A stretch of 56,327 nt of DNA from Lachnospiraceae bacterium (GTDB taxonomy: Bacteria > Bacillota > Clostridia > Lachnospirales > Lachnospiraceae): NCBI GenBank assembly GCA_022774705.1, contig JALFLM010000126.1:1-56327 (forward strand). The letters are read 5' to 3'. Shown in pieces: positions 44,612 through 54,010 of this stretch. The notes below the pieces were generated by a model. It was not told the DNA's origin and made no database searches. It saw only the letters and a list, made by a program, of their open reading frames with translations. How positions within the stretch are numbered: position 1 is the stretch's first letter; each line of letters starts with the position of its first letter. The translations under genes and the position numbers were made by a program.

Positions 44612-45325
44612 ATGAACGCAGTATCACTCGAAAAGGAACTGAAGGAAAATTCTTATCCGGGCCGCGGCATTATTATCGGCCGCAGCGCGGATGGTACAAA
44701 AGCTGTCACTGCCTATTTTATCATGGGCAGAAGCGAGAACAGCAGAAACCGTGTATTTGTGGAAGATGGTGCCGGAATCCGCACACAGGCATTTGATCCT
44801 TCCAAACTGGTGGATCCCAGCCTGATTATCTATGCACCGGTACGTGTACTGGGCAACAAGACTATCGTAACAAACGGTGATCAGACTGATACGATCTTTG
44901 AACTGATGGATAAACAGATGACCTTTGAACAGGCACTGCGTACCCGTGAGTTTGAGCCGGATGCTCCCAATTATACCCCCAGAATTTCCGGTATCATGCA
45001 TATTGAGGATGGAAAGTACAGCTACGCGATGTCAATTTTAAAAAGCAATAACGGAGACCCTTCTTCCTGCAACCGCTATACGTTCGCGTATAACGACTGC
45101 CCTGCCGGTGAAGGCCGCTTTATCCATACATATAAATGCGACGGCAATCCGCTTCCCAGCTTCGAAGGAGAACCCAAAATCGTATCGATTCCCGATGATA
45201 TGGAAGCATTTACGGAAACCATCTGGAACAGTCTGAATGAGGACAACAAGGTTTCCCTGTTTGTACGCTATATTGATATTGCCACAGGCGAATTTACAAG
45301 TAAGATTGTCAACAAGAATCAGTAA
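44612..45325 (+). CDS. IMP cyclohydrolase (PurO-like)
   Basis: A 237-residue protein of the stand-alone IMP cyclohydrolase family (PF07826 type, first known as archaeal PurO). Family blocks are SYPGRGIIIGRSADG, SRNRVFVEDG, SNNGDPSSCNRYTFAYNDCPAGEGRFIHTY split by a central loop, and a C-terminal VRYID. It closes FAICAR to IMP, the last step of purine synthesis. ATG 44612 follows GGGAGAG. The AICAR formyltransferase gene starts 15 bases after its stop, so the last two steps are supplied by two separate proteins. Confidence 0.87.
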   Translation: MNAVSLEKELKENSYPGRGIIIGRSADGTKAVTAYFIMGRSENSRNRVFVEDGAGIRTQAFDPSKLVDPSLIIYAPVRVLGNKTIVTNGDQTDTIFELMDKQMTFEQALRTREFEPDAPNYTPRISGIMHIEDGKYSYAMSILKSNNGDPSSCNRYTFAYNDCPAGEGRFIHTYKCDGNPLPSFEGEPKIVSIPDDMEAFTETIWNSLNEDNKVSLFVRYIDIATGEFTSKIVNKNQ

Positions 45326-45340
45326 CAGGAGGAACGGAAG

Positions 45341-46516
45341 ATGAAGGAACTGGAATTAAAATACGGATGCAACCCCAATCAGAAACCTTCCCGTATTTTT
45401 ATGGAGGAAGGGGAACTTCCCATTGAGGTATTAAGCGGACGTCCGGGATATATCAACTTTCTGGATGCACTGAACGGATGGCAGCTGGTAAAGGAATTGA
45501 AACGGGCAACAGGGTTTCCTGCGGCCACTTCATTCAAACATGTCTCTCCTGCCGGCGCTGCAGTGGGGCTTCCACTGACAGATACCCTGAAGAAAATCTA
45601 CTGGGTAGAGGATCTGGGTGAATTATCTCCTCTGGCATGCGCTTACGCGAGAGCAAGGGGAGCGGACCGCATGTCCTCCTACGGCGATTTCATTGCCCTT
45701 TCAGATGAATGCGATCTGGATACTGCCAGAATGATCTTCCGTGAGGTTTCTGACGGTGTGATCGCCCCCGGTTACTCCGCTGAAGCTCTTGAACTGCTGA
45801 AAACAAAGAGAAAAGGCAATTACAATGTTATACGGATCGATCCTTCCTATCAGCCTGATCCCATTGAGCGCAAGCAGGTGTACGGCATCACATTTGAACA
45901 GGGGAGAAACGAACTGAATATCAATAAGGAATCCTTTACCAACGTGGTTACGGAGAATAAGGAGATTCCCGAGGCAGCAGCCATTGATCTGGCCATTGCC
46001 ATGATCACCCTGAAGTATACCCAGTCCAATTCTGTCTGCTACGTAAAGGGAGGACAGGCAATCGGTATCGGCGCGGGACAGCAGTCCAGAATTCACTGTA
46101 CCAGACTGGCTGGTCAGAAAGCTGACAACTGGTATCTGCGTCAGTCTCCGCAGGTTCTGAATCTGCCTTTTAAAGAAGATATCCGCCGCGCGGATCGTGA
46201 CAATGCCATCGATCTGTATATTGGCGATGAATACGAAGATCTGCTGGCAGATGGAGAATGGCAGAAGATCTTTACGGAGAAGCCTGCTGTATTTACAAGA
46301 GAAGAAAAGAAAGCATGGATTGCAGGCAATACAGGTGTTGCACTGGGATCAGATGCCTTCTTCCCCTTCGGTGACAATATTGAACGCGCTCACAAGAGCG
46401 GTGTTCAGTATATTGCTCAGCCCGGCGGATCCATTCGCGATGACCATGTCATTGAAACCTGCAATAAGTACGGTATTGCCATGGCGTTTACCGGAATCCG
46501 TCTGTTCCACCACTAA
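45341..46516 (+). CDS. Stand-alone AICAR formyltransferase
   Basis: A 391-residue protein equal to the C-terminal AICARFT part of PurH, without the IMP cyclohydrolase (MGS-like) domain. SFKHVSPAGAAVG contains the catalytic Lys-His pair. YTQSNSVCYVKGGQAIGIGAGQQSR and SDAFFPFGDNIERA are AICARFT hallmarks. It formylates AICAR with 10-formyl-THF, and the product passes to the PurO-like enzyme encoded upstream. AGGAGG precedes the ATG. Confidence 0.9.
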   Translation: MKELELKYGCNPNQKPSRIFMEEGELPIEVLSGRPGYINFLDALNGWQLVKELKRATGFPAATSFKHVSPAGAAVGLPLTDTLKKIYWVEDLGELSPLACAYARARGADRMSSYGDFIALSDECDLDTARMIFREVSDGVIAPGYSAEALELLKTKRKGNYNVIRIDPSYQPDPIERKQVYGITFEQGRNELNINKESFTNVVTENKEIPEAAAIDLAIAMITLKYTQSNSVCYVKGGQAIGIGAGQQSRIHCTRLAGQKADNWYLRQSPQVLNLPFKEDIRRADRDNAIDLYIGDEYEDLLADGEWQKIFTEKPAVFTREEKKAWIAGNTGVALGSDAFFPFGDNIERAHKSGVQYIAQPGGSIRDDHVIETCNKYGIAMAFTGIRLFHH

Positions 46517-46628
46517 AAGGAGACGACGGAGGTACCCCGCAGGGAAGCGGTTGACTTTCTGTTATGACGGAAAACCGGATTTCGTCATGAATGGTTTTGA
46601 CCAGCCGCACCGGCAATTGATATTGAAA

Positions 46629-46669
46629 CTTAAAAAAGGTTCTGCAGCTTTTAGCTGCAGAACCTTTTT
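46629..46669. terminator. Bidirectional terminator after the purine genes
   Basis: AAAAAAGGTTCTGCAGC pairs perfectly with GCTGCAGAACCTTTTTT around a 5-base loop. Confidence 0.93.
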
Positions 46670-46895
46670 TAAGTTTTGATACTTAGAAAACAGACAAACT
46701 GACAGGTTTAACCGGGAACTTTCCTGAATAATCTGAATGTGGTAATGCTGTGCGGTTGTGAAAAGTGATTCAGTGATTACTGAAAAATATCTGGACGATT
46801 ACCATAAACTGGAATAAAAACTGTGTATTATGTAAATGATAAGAAGTAAACAGATTTTAATAAGAAAATAATATCCAAAAAACACCTTAATATTG

Positions 46896-46909
46896 TGAAA
46901 ACGATTTCA
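46896..46909. promoter_or_regulatory. cre-like (CcpA) box
   Basis: TGAAAACGATTTCA fits the catabolite-response consensus TGWAANCGNTNWCA at every fixed position. It lies 195 bases upstream of the next promoter, which is far for direct control. Confidence 0.45.
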
Positions 46910-47000
46910 TAAACGACTAAGTTTTGCCTTGCCGGGAATGAAAAACCTGTCATTTCTTATAATAACCCTTTTGAAAGTAAAGAAAAACTTTTGAAAAGTA

Positions 47001-47015
47001 TGTGCATTATGCACA
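47001..47015. promoter_or_regulatory. 15-bp palindrome, possible operator
   Basis: TGTGCAT-T-ATGCACA is a perfect palindrome 76 bases upstream of the -35 box at 47091. Confidence 0.35.
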
Positions 47016-47090
47016 AAGAACAGATGAAAAACTATACATATCACACAAAAAAATGCGTTACTGACCAAATTTGGCTGAAAATTATATTAT

Positions 47091-47119
47091 TTGACTTTTT
47101 TTGGAGGGTATGCTATATA
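47091..47119 (+). promoter_or_regulatory. Sigma-A promoter of the MraZ-like small gene
   Basis: TTGACT (47091-47096), 17 bases, then TATATA (47114-47119) with TGC before it. Confidence 0.7.
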
Positions 47120-47228
47120 TAAAGCCATAAAGAAAAATGAAAAAGCCGTAATTTTTCTTTTAAATGAACAATTAGAAACTTCTTTAAATGTAAAAACAGT
47201 AAAAAAAATATAATGCGGGGTGTTTAAT

Positions 47229-47564
47229 GTGTTTATTATTGGAAGTTGTTCAGTAAAAATTAAAAACGGTGCGGCACAGCTGCCTGATGCGTTTAACCTG
47301 AAAAGTCAGGTATTGTCCTGGTACTATACGAACAGTGACCGTACTTCTGTGTATATGAAGCCGGAAAGCTATGTTGACAAAAAGACTTTGAAGGCCATGC
47401 GCATAAAACAGAAAAAGGTGCTGGTTGATAAGAAGAATATCATGTATCTGCCGGAGGATATTCTGAAACGGGCAGAGGGCAGAATAGTCCGGATCAACGG
47501 ACTTGCGGATATTCTGGAGCTGGAGCTGCTTCCTGCATATGGAGGAGACGTCGAGGCAGTTTAG
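47229..47564 (+). CDS. Small protein, possibly MraZ/AbrB-like
   Basis: A protein of 111 residues (114 if GTG 47220 is used). GTG 47229 is chosen because GCGGGG lies eight bases upstream. Two similar halves can be seen: VKIKNGAAQLPDAF early, and VLVDKKNIMYLPEDILKRAE later. These resemble the swapped-hairpin repeats of MraZ/AbrB DNA-binding proteins, but the match is weak. If right, it would be a DNA-binding regulator; otherwise unknown. It has a strong promoter and a long leader of about 100 bases. Confidence 0.55.
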   Translation: MFIIGSCSVKIKNGAAQLPDAFNLKSQVLSWYYTNSDRTSVYMKPESYVDKKTLKAMRIKQKKVLVDKKNIMYLPEDILKRAEGRIVRINGLADILELELLPAYGGDVEAV

Positions 47565-47680
47565 CATGAAAGTGGTTTTCAGGCTGTATAAAGCTAAAAC
47601 TGGGTAAAGCGGAATTTTTTTCGGGAATATATTTTACAGAAAGAATTTACAGAAAATGATTAAAATGATAAGATGTAATA

Positions 47681-47728
47681 CAGGATCGTAGGATCTGCCC
47701 TGTGGCGGAAGCGTGCGATCCTGTTTTT
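47681..47728 (+). terminator. Terminator upstream of the Nudix gene
   Basis: CAGGATCG (47681-47688) pairs with CGATCCTG (47716-47723), followed by TTTTT. The 27-base loop is long. Confidence 0.65.
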
Positions 47729-47785
47729 GTATATGTACATAGATGATACCTGAAAACCAGTATTTGTGATTGCGAGGACAAAAAT

Positions 47786-48370
47786 ATGGAAGAAATGTTT
47801 GAAATTATGGAGCCGGATGGTTCCGGTACCGGAAGGCTAAAACCAAGAAGTCAGGTACACAGGGATGGTGACCTGCATGGAGCCGCTCATATCTGGGTAT
47901 ATCGGCTGATTGATGGAAATGCCGAGCTGCTGCTGCAGAAAAGAAGTGACGATAAAGACTCTTTTCCGGGCTGCTATGATACTTCGTCGGCAGGACATCT
48001 TGATCCGGGAGAAGATTTCCCGGCGGGTGCCCTGCGGGAATTGAAGGAGGAACTGGGAATTTCGGCAAAACCGGAAGAACTGCAGTATATGTATACCAAA
48101 GAGATCGATTTGACAGATGTTTTTCATGGAGAACCTTTCCACAATCATGAACTGATTTCTGTCTATATACTGGAGCTGGTTCCCGAGGATTTGGAGATTC
48201 ATTTTCAGGAAAGCGAGATTTCCGGGGTGATGTGGATGGAGGCTGATACACTGTGCCGCATGATAGAAGAACAGTCTTTCCGGCACTGTCTCGATAAAGA
48301 GGAACTGGTGAAAATTACGGATGAACTGCACAGGCGGCTTCGTTTGAATCGTCAGATGAAATTTTCCTGA
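47786..48370 (+). CDS. Nudix hydrolase
   Basis: A 194-residue Nudix protein. The box GHLDPGEDFPAGALRELKEELGI near residue 70 satisfies G-x5-E-x7-R-E-U-x-E-E-x-G-U. The long N-terminal segment and the HIWVYRLIDGNAELLLQKRS strand are like isopentenyl-diphosphate isomerase-type Nudix proteins, though the role here is open. It would hydrolyse a nucleoside-diphosphate-linked compound. It converges on the SEC-C gene. Confidence 0.88.
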   Translation: MEEMFEIMEPDGSGTGRLKPRSQVHRDGDLHGAAHIWVYRLIDGNAELLLQKRSDDKDSFPGCYDTSSAGHLDPGEDFPAGALRELKEELGISAKPEELQYMYTKEIDLTDVFHGEPFHNHELISVYILELVPEDLEIHFQESEISGVMWMEADTLCRMIEEQSFRHCLDKEELVKITDELHRRLRLNRQMKFS

Positions 48371-48382
48371 TTCTGATAACTG

Positions 48383-48420
48383 AAAAACTCCCTGTACCTC
48401 CAAAAGGAAGGCACAGGGAG
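48383..48420 (-). terminator. Terminator of the SEC-C gene
   Basis: CTCCCTGTACCT pairs with AGGCACAGGGAG (one mismatch). On the minus strand it is followed by GTTTTT (48383-48388). It may also act for the converging Nudix gene. Confidence 0.75.
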
Positions 48421-48469
48421 CGGGCAGTATGCTGCAGAGCAGAAACTGTATGAAAAACAGATATTTTCA

Positions 48470-48967
48470 TCAGCGTCCGCAGCACTTTTTGTATTTTTTG
48501 CCGCTTCCGCAGGGGCAGGGATCGTTGCGTCCGATCTTGGGGCCTTTTACGATGGTATGAGAAGAATGCTCTGCTTTGTACAGTTCAGCACGTCTTTCTT
48601 TCGTAAGCAGTGCATCCCACTGAGGAAGCTCATATAACCAGTCTGCCTTGGCAGCTACCATATTGTAATATAATTTTTCTCTGTCATAGTCCAGGCTGAC
48701 AGGGGTATCTTCTTCCATGGTATCGATGGGATTGGGCTCCTTCAGGCTGTCATTGATACCATCCAGGAAACCGGCCATAACTACCGGTTTTACATCGTAC
48801 CGGTCTGCCAGTTCTGCAACGGTTCCTTCAATCACTTCTGTTTCCTGAAGCAGTTTTGCGTACATTTCCTTTTCTGTTTCAAAGTAACGATTCCAGAATT
48901 CCTGATATGTCTGCTGGTTTTTGCTGTATGACTCGGCAAGTTTCTGCCATTCATTTAATAATGCCAT
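48470..48967 (-). CDS. SEC-C metal-binding domain protein
   Basis: A 165-residue protein. The N-terminal 140 residues are helical with no named family. The C-terminus [18 protein letters not shown] is the zinc-binding SEC-C motif known from the SecA tail. ATG 48967 follows GAGG at nine bases; the frame open to 49036 is not used. SEC-C proteins often bind ribosomes or SecB-like partners; no specific role is visible. Confidence 0.88.
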   Translation of the reverse strand: MALLNEWQKLAESYSKNQQTYQEFWNRYFETEKEMYAKLLQETEVIEGTVAELADRYDVKPVVMAGFLDGINDSLKEPNPIDTMEEDTPVSLDYDREKLYYNMVAAKADWLYELPQWDALLTKERRAELYKAEHSSHTIVKGPKIGRNDPCPCGSGKKYKKCCGR

Positions 48968-49090
48968 GATTCCAACCTCTTTCTGTGTATGATATCTTTT
49001 TGTACCACATTCATGTACTCTTGAGAGTATAAACAAAGAATACCGTTTTGTAAAGGAAAAAGTTTGTATCCGGCGCGAAACGCATGAATA

Positions 49091-49128
49091 TAATGTAACA
49101 GTTCAGCCGGGGCTGAATAGTTACATTA
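49091..49128. repeat. 18-bp inverted repeat upstream of the carboxypeptidase gene
   Basis: TAATGTAACAGTTCAGCC (49091-49108), two G's, then GGCTGAATAGTTACATTA (49111-49128). Sixteen of 18 positions pair. It lies 33 bases before the carboxypeptidase start. Confidence 0.7.
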
Positions 49129-49160
49129 TGTTAGAATGTTATTTCCGGAGATGATTCAGT

Positions 49161-50435
49161 ATGAAAAATTGTTTTTTGGGGAATTCGGGCAGGAAATTCA
49201 GATACTGGGTTCTTGCGGTGGGAGTTCTGCTGCTGCTGACGTACTGTGCGTGTGAAGCGTCTGGAGAAGCAGGGGATACGGGGCTGAATCTTCATGCGGG
49301 CAGTGCGGTCCTGATGGATGGATATACGGGAAGAATCCTGTATGAGAAAAATGGGTTCCGGGTCCTTCCAATGGCAAGTACGACCAAGATCATGACCTGC
49401 ATAACAGCGCTGGAAAATGCCGATTCGGAAGAACTGGTGGAGATATCAGCCTATGCGGCCTCCATGCCTGATGTGCAGCTGGGCATGACTCAGGGAGAAA
49501 AATACCTTCTGGGCGATCTGCTTCTGTCTCTGATGTTGGAAAGCCATAATGACACGGCTGTGGCCGTTGCCGAGCATATCGGGGCGAAGATTGTTCAGTC
49601 CGGGGAAAGCGGCAGGCAGGTGGCAGAAGCCGCACAGAGATCTGCAGAGGAGAGTAAAGAGCTTGTGGCAGCTTTTGCCGGTCTGATGAATCAAAAAGCG
49701 GCAGCGCTTGGATGCAGGGATACATATTTTATTACGCCAAACGGGCTGGATGCTGCGGAAGAGTCGGAGGATGAAAATAGAAAAATTATTGAGAAGACTC
49801 ACAGTACCACGGCTGCTGATCTGGCGCTGATGATGCGTTATTGTCTGTCGGGCTCGGAAAAGGCGGAAGAATTTATACAGATTACACAGACCCGGGAGGC
49901 ATCTTTTACGGATCATGACCGGCAACGCAGTTTTTCCTGCATAAATCATAACCGGTATCTTGATATGAAAGAGGGTGCTGTCTCCGGAAAAACCGGCTTT
50001 ACAGGGAAAGCGGGATACTGTTATGTAGGGGCAGTAAACAATAATGGTGTCTTTCTGATCGTATCGCTGCTGGCCTGCGGATGGCCGCCGGCTAAAAGTC
50101 TGAAATGGCAGGATATGAATACGCTGGTGGATTACGGGCTGGATAATTACAGATGTGTACAGGTCAACAGTATTGAAAGGGGAAACAGCTCCTATCTGAT
50201 CGACGACATACCGGGAAAAGGGGTGGAACTGGTCAGAATTCAGACAAAGGTTTCTTTTGAACCATTTTCACTTCTCCTTAAGGAAGATGAAAAAGTGACC
50301 GGAAGCTGGTATCTGGAGCCGAAAACGGCCTGGACAGGTGAAAAGGTGGGAGAGTACCGGGTAGCTGTGGGAGGCATGGTCTGCCGGACATTCCCGGTGG
50401 TAATCTGCGGGGAAACGGTATGGAATGATCGATAA
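49161..50435 (+). CDS. D-alanyl-D-alanine carboxypeptidase (peptidase S11)
   Basis: A 424-residue penicillin-binding carboxypeptidase. A signal peptide or anchor covers about residues 15-35. The catalytic motifs are STTK (Ser73-Lys76), SHN (128-130) and KTG in AVSGKTGFTG near 277. A C-terminal beta domain follows. It trims D-Ala from peptidoglycan stem peptides; DacB/DacF-type members act in sporulation, which would fit but is not shown. The insertion KIVQSGESGRQVAEAAQRSA after SHN is longer than usual. Confidence 0.92.
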   Translation: MKNCFLGNSGRKFRYWVLAVGVLLLLTYCACEASGEAGDTGLNLHAGSAVLMDGYTGRILYEKNGFRVLPMASTTKIMTCITALENADSEELVEISAYAASMPDVQLGMTQGEKYLLGDLLLSLMLESHNDTAVAVAEHIGAKIVQSGESGRQVAEAAQRSAEESKELVAAFAGLMNQKAAALGCRDTYFITPNGLDAAEESEDENRKIIEKTHSTTAADLALMMRYCLSGSEKAEEFIQITQTREASFTDHDRQRSFSCINHNRYLDMKEGAVSGKTGFTGKAGYCYVGAVNNNGVFLIVSLLACGWPPAKSLKWQDMNTLVDYGLDNYRCVQVNSIERGNSSYLIDDIPGKGVELVRIQTKVSFEPFSLLLKEDEKVTGSWYLEPKTAWTGEKVGEYRVAVGGMVCRTFPVVICGETVWNDR

Positions 50436-50757
50436 TAAGAAAAAAATCTAAAAACAGGCATGAAAAACGTGAAATAAAACTGAGAAAAAAATGTCAGAAA
50501 ATATATTGAATAAATTTATATTATAAATCTATTAATATAAATAAGAAAAGGTTTCTGTTTTGAAATGAACAGAGGAAACAGGAAAAAGCCCTGGAAAAAA
50601 TCCAGGGCTCAGGGGGTATACAGGGGGTTTGACTCAAAAACCCACCAGCTATTTTCATAGCTAATAATATTATACCTATACTTTAGATGAAAAGCAATTA
50701 TCAGGAATAATAAAAAAATCTTCATTTTTGGCCCGAAATAGGGCGATTTATATAAAC
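50436..50757. other. AT-rich intergenic region with terminator-like hairpin
   Basis: The first 130 bases are AT-rich without a gene. AGCCCTGG-aaaaaat-CCAGGGCT (50587-50609) is preceded by AAAAA, so on the minus strand it ends in TTTTT and may terminate the PPK2 gene. A G-rich stretch (50610-50630) and small hairpins near 50650 follow. Confidence 0.55.
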
Positions 50758-52242
50758 TTAAAGTTTTTTCAATGCAGAGTCCAATGTATCGGCAATTGTT
50801 TCCAGAATTTTCACCCGCGAATATAATTTATTATTGGCTTCGACCACAATCCAGGGGGCATAGGATGTAGAAGTTTTTATCAGCATTTCATCTACAGCGA
50901 CACGATACTGGTCCCACTTTTCACGGTTGCGCCAGTCTTCGTCTGTGATTTTCCACTGCTTTTCCGGATTTTCCATACGGTCTTTGAAGCGGATTTCCTG
51001 TTCATCCCTGTCGATCTGCAGCCAGAATTTCAGGATGACCGTACCGTGAGCGGCAATGGATTCTTCCATTTCGTTCAGTTCGCGGAATGCGCGTTTCCAT
51101 TCCTCTTCCGAACAGAAGCCTTCGATTCGTTCCACCATTACACGTCCGTACCAGCTCCGGTCAAAAATAGCAATATGACCGTCCTTGGGCATGCGTGTCC
51201 AGAACCGCCATAGATAATGGTACTGCTTTTCCACGGCGTTGGCAGCGGATGTTGGGATTACTTCATATCCTCTGGGGTCAAGTTTTTTCGTCAGGCGCTT
51301 GATGGCACCGCCTTTGCCGGCCGCATCCTGCCCTTCGAAAACGAGAACCACGGGAAGCTGTTTTTCGTAGATCTGGTTATGAAGGGATTCAAGGCGCTTC
51401 TGAACATTTTTCATCCGTTTGGTGTATTCTTCTCTGGTCAGTGATTTTGACAGGTCCATGCCGTCGAGGATAGAAGTGTCCAGCAGACTGGAATCGCAGA
51501 GTGCATTGGGAAGAGCAGGCTGTTCCTGCGCTTTTTTCATCAGGGCATCTTTCAGAACCGCGGCAACGTGGCGCATGATTTTAACGGCAGCAAAACGGCG
51601 GTCTGTGGATTCCACGATGGTCCAGGGGGCAAAATTGCTTTCGGTACGGACAATCATATCCTGACAGATATTCAGATAACGGTTGTAATGTTTGTTATGT
51701 TTGATCTCTTCGCTCTTTACCCTCCACATGGTTTCGCGCTTGTCCGTCAGATTGTTCAGACGTCTGGTCTGCTCTTTTTCGGAAATTACAAGGAAAAATT
51801 TGATGATCACCATGCCTCCGTCGGTCAGAAGACGTTCGAAGTTGATGATTTCTTTAAAAGCGGTATCCAGATCTTTGGAAGACAGTGTATGTTCAAAGGG
51901 ATCCTGCATGACTTTCCGGTACCAGCTCCGGTCAAATACCTGGATACGGCCCTTTGCGGGAAGATTTTTCCAGAATCTCCACAGGAAGGGATGTCTCTTT
52001 TCATCCTCCGTTTCCCGCTCTGTGGAGACAACAGCGTATCCGCGGGGATCCATGGCAGAAATCAGTTCGTTGATCAGCACACCCTTCCCGGCCATATCGA
52101 TTCCCTCGAACACAATGGTTACGGGGATTCCGGCGGCACGGATCTGGCGCTGCAGAGAAGAAATTTCAGGAATCAGCTGTTCCATGGCAGCTTTGTAATC
52201 CTGCTTTGAAAGTGATTGATTCAGTTGGATAGAATTCAGCAT
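50758..52242 (-). CDS. pap: Two-domain polyphosphate kinase 2 (polyphosphate:AMP phosphotransferase type)
   Basis: A 494-residue protein of two tandem PPK2 domains. Walker A motifs are FEGIDMAGKG in the N-terminal domain and FEGQDAAGKGGAI in the C-terminal domain. Each domain also has the lid DRSWY and a conserved FLWRFW or YLWRFW. Two-domain PPK2 (class II) enzymes phosphorylate AMP to ADP from polyphosphate; in known members only the C-terminal domain is active. The C-terminal Walker A here is canonical, whereas the first lacks the second Gly-Gly. It is monocistronic. Confidence 0.9.
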   Translation of the reverse strand: MLNSIQLNQSLSKQDYKAAMEQLIPEISSLQRQIRAAGIPVTIVFEGIDMAGKGVLINELISAMDPRGYAVVSTERETEDEKRHPFLWRFWKNLPAKGRIQVFDRSWYRKVMQDPFEHTLSSKDLDTAFKEIINFERLLTDGGMVIIKFFLVISEKEQTRRLNNLTDKRETMWRVKSEEIKHNKHYNRYLNICQDMIVRTESNFAPWTIVESTDRRFAAVKIMRHVAAVLKDALMKKAQEQPALPNALCDSSLLDTSILDGMDLSKSLTREEYTKRMKNVQKRLESLHNQIYEKQLPVVLVFEGQDAAGKGGAIKRLTKKLDPRGYEVIPTSAANAVEKQYHYLWRFWTRMPKDGHIAIFDRSWYGRVMVERIEGFCSEEEWKRAFRELNEMEESIAAHGTVILKFWLQIDRDEQEIRFKDRMENPEKQWKITDEDWRNREKWDQYRVAVDEMLIKTSTSYAPWIVVEANNKLYSRVKILETIADTLDSALKKL

Positions 52243-52394
52243 AGTACTCCTTTCCGAAATCGGTACAATATGCAGAAGCCTGAGAGAACCCAGGCTTGTT
52301 CCGCATACAATAGTATTTCCCTTTTTCGTTAATTTTACTATAAAATAAACGAAAATTCAATGGAGTTGATTTCTTTTCCACAAAATCAGAGCTT

Positions 52395-53879
52395 TTATAT
52401 GATAATACATATCATCCCTCCATTGCTGTCGTTGATGATTTTCTGAAGTGCCTCCTGAAGCTTCTGCTGACATTCCTCCGTCATCTGGGAGATTTTCAGC
52501 TGAATTCCATCCTCCACGATCTGTTCAATGGATTTTCCGAAAATATTGGTGTCCCAGACACCGTCACTACTGCCTTCAGAGTTCTGCTTGATGTAGGCAA
52601 TCAGATCATTTGCCTGACTTTCGCTTCCTACGATGGGTGCGATCTCTGTTTCAATCATGGCACGGATCATATGGATGGAACTGGCTTCCGCCCGCATGCG
52701 CACACCGAATTTGCTGCCGTGTTTCATCAGCTTCGGCTCATCCAGGCAGATATTTGCCCGTTCGGGAGTGACCACACCGTAGCCTCGTGTTCCGGCACTG
52801 GCCACAGCGGCGGCCACTTTCTGATATTCCGTTCGCATGGATGCAAAATCACGGATCGTCTGCATCAGCTGGCGTTCTCCGGAAATCCGGATTCCCGAGT
52901 ATTCGCTGATGATTTCATAATAAAGTCCCGGCCGCATGGAGACGGAAAAATGAACGGTGCCGTCAGACAGATTTTTGCTGTAAATACGCATTTCACGTAT
53001 CTGATCGGATTGAATCTGCGTCAGCGAAGGGGTGATATCACGCATATGGGTGATACGGCTGAAAATTCCCGAACAGATTCGGATCAGCTCCTGCTTCACC
53101 GGGTGGGACAGGTTCAGAAGCTCAAACCACCGGGGCACGTCAAAAGTCACGGACGATACGGGGAATTCGTTCAGAACAGACTGAAGAATCAGATCGATGT
53201 CTTCCTTTTTCAGCTGCTCGCAGTTTACGGGAAGAACGGCTGTATCGTATCTGGCCTGCAGCTGTTCAGCCAGAGCGGCGGCTTCCCGGGTATAGGGCTT
53301 CTGGACATTGAGAAGGACTACAAAGGGCTTTCCCAGATCCTTTAGTTCATGAATTGTCTGTTCTTCGGCGGGAATAAATGCCTCTCTGGGAAGTTCCCCG
53401 AAAGAGCCGTCAGTGGTCAGAACAATTCCGATGGTGGAGTGGTCGGCAATGACTTTGCGGGTGCCGATGCCGGCTGCTTCAGTAAATGGAATCTCATAGG
53501 AAAACCAGGGTGTTTTGACCATGCGTTCCGAATCGCCCTCAATATGTCCGGCAGCACCATCGACCATGTAGCCGACACAGTCGATGAGGCGGACCAGAAC
53601 CTGGCTGCTTTCTCCGAATGTGACGGGGACAGCATCTTTGGGTACAAATTTCGGTTCTGTGGTCATGATTGTTTTTCCGGCAGCGCTTTGAGGCAGTTCG
53701 TCCCGGGTCCGCTCTCTTACATGGGTGTCTTCAATCTGCGGCAGCACCATCAGATCCATGAACCGCTTGATAAACGTGGATTTTCCGGTTCGAACCGGTC
53801 CAACCACACCGATGTAAATTTCTCCGCCGGTGCGTGCGCTGATGTCCTGATAAATATTGTAGTTTGTTAACTGTTCCAT
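52395..53879 (-). CDS. spoIVA: Stage IV sporulation protein A (spore coat morphogenetic ATPase)
   Basis: A 494-residue SpoIVA, which polymerises by ATP hydrolysis on the forespore surface as the base of the coat. Walker A is GPVRTGKST (27-35); the ERTRDELPQSAAGKTIMTTEP switch and DCVGYMVDGA follow. The C-terminus ends in the hydrophobic MICIII that contacts SpoVM and the membrane. GGAGG precedes the ATG. CATATGAAT about 50 bases upstream is a weak sigma-E -10 candidate. It is direct evidence for endospore formation, and the coat base to which CotJ proteins are added. Confidence 0.97.
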   Translation of the reverse strand: MEQLTNYNIYQDISARTGGEIYIGVVGPVRTGKSTFIKRFMDLMVLPQIEDTHVRERTRDELPQSAAGKTIMTTEPKFVPKDAVPVTFGESSQVLVRLIDCVGYMVDGAAGHIEGDSERMVKTPWFSYEIPFTEAAGIGTRKVIADHSTIGIVLTTDGSFGELPREAFIPAEEQTIHELKDLGKPFVVLLNVQKPYTREAAALAEQLQARYDTAVLPVNCEQLKKEDIDLILQSVLNEFPVSSVTFDVPRWFELLNLSHPVKQELIRICSGIFSRITHMRDITPSLTQIQSDQIREMRIYSKNLSDGTVHFSVSMRPGLYYEIISEYSGIRISGERQLMQTIRDFASMRTEYQKVAAAVASAGTRGYGVVTPERANICLDEPKLMKHGSKFGVRMRAEASSIHMIRAMIETEIAPIVGSESQANDLIAYIKQNSEGSSDGVWDTNIFGKSIEQIVEDGIQLKISQMTEECQQKLQEALQKIINDSNGGMICIII

Positions 53880-54010
53880 AACTTAACCTCCATTTCGCGA
53901 AAATAAATCCGGCTGTTTATTCATATGCGGGGGGAGGAAACGGTATACCGGAAGCAGGACCCTCATAAACTGTGTCAGGTAATAAAAGGCAAAAACCGGA
54001 GAGAAAGGAC

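Larger units (their letters stand above)
46670..47090. other. AT-rich intergenic region without genes
   Basis: About 420 bases of AT-rich sequence with no convincing coding frame. It holds a cre-like box and a 15-bp palindrome, listed separately, upstream of the promoter at 47091. Confidence 0.6.
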
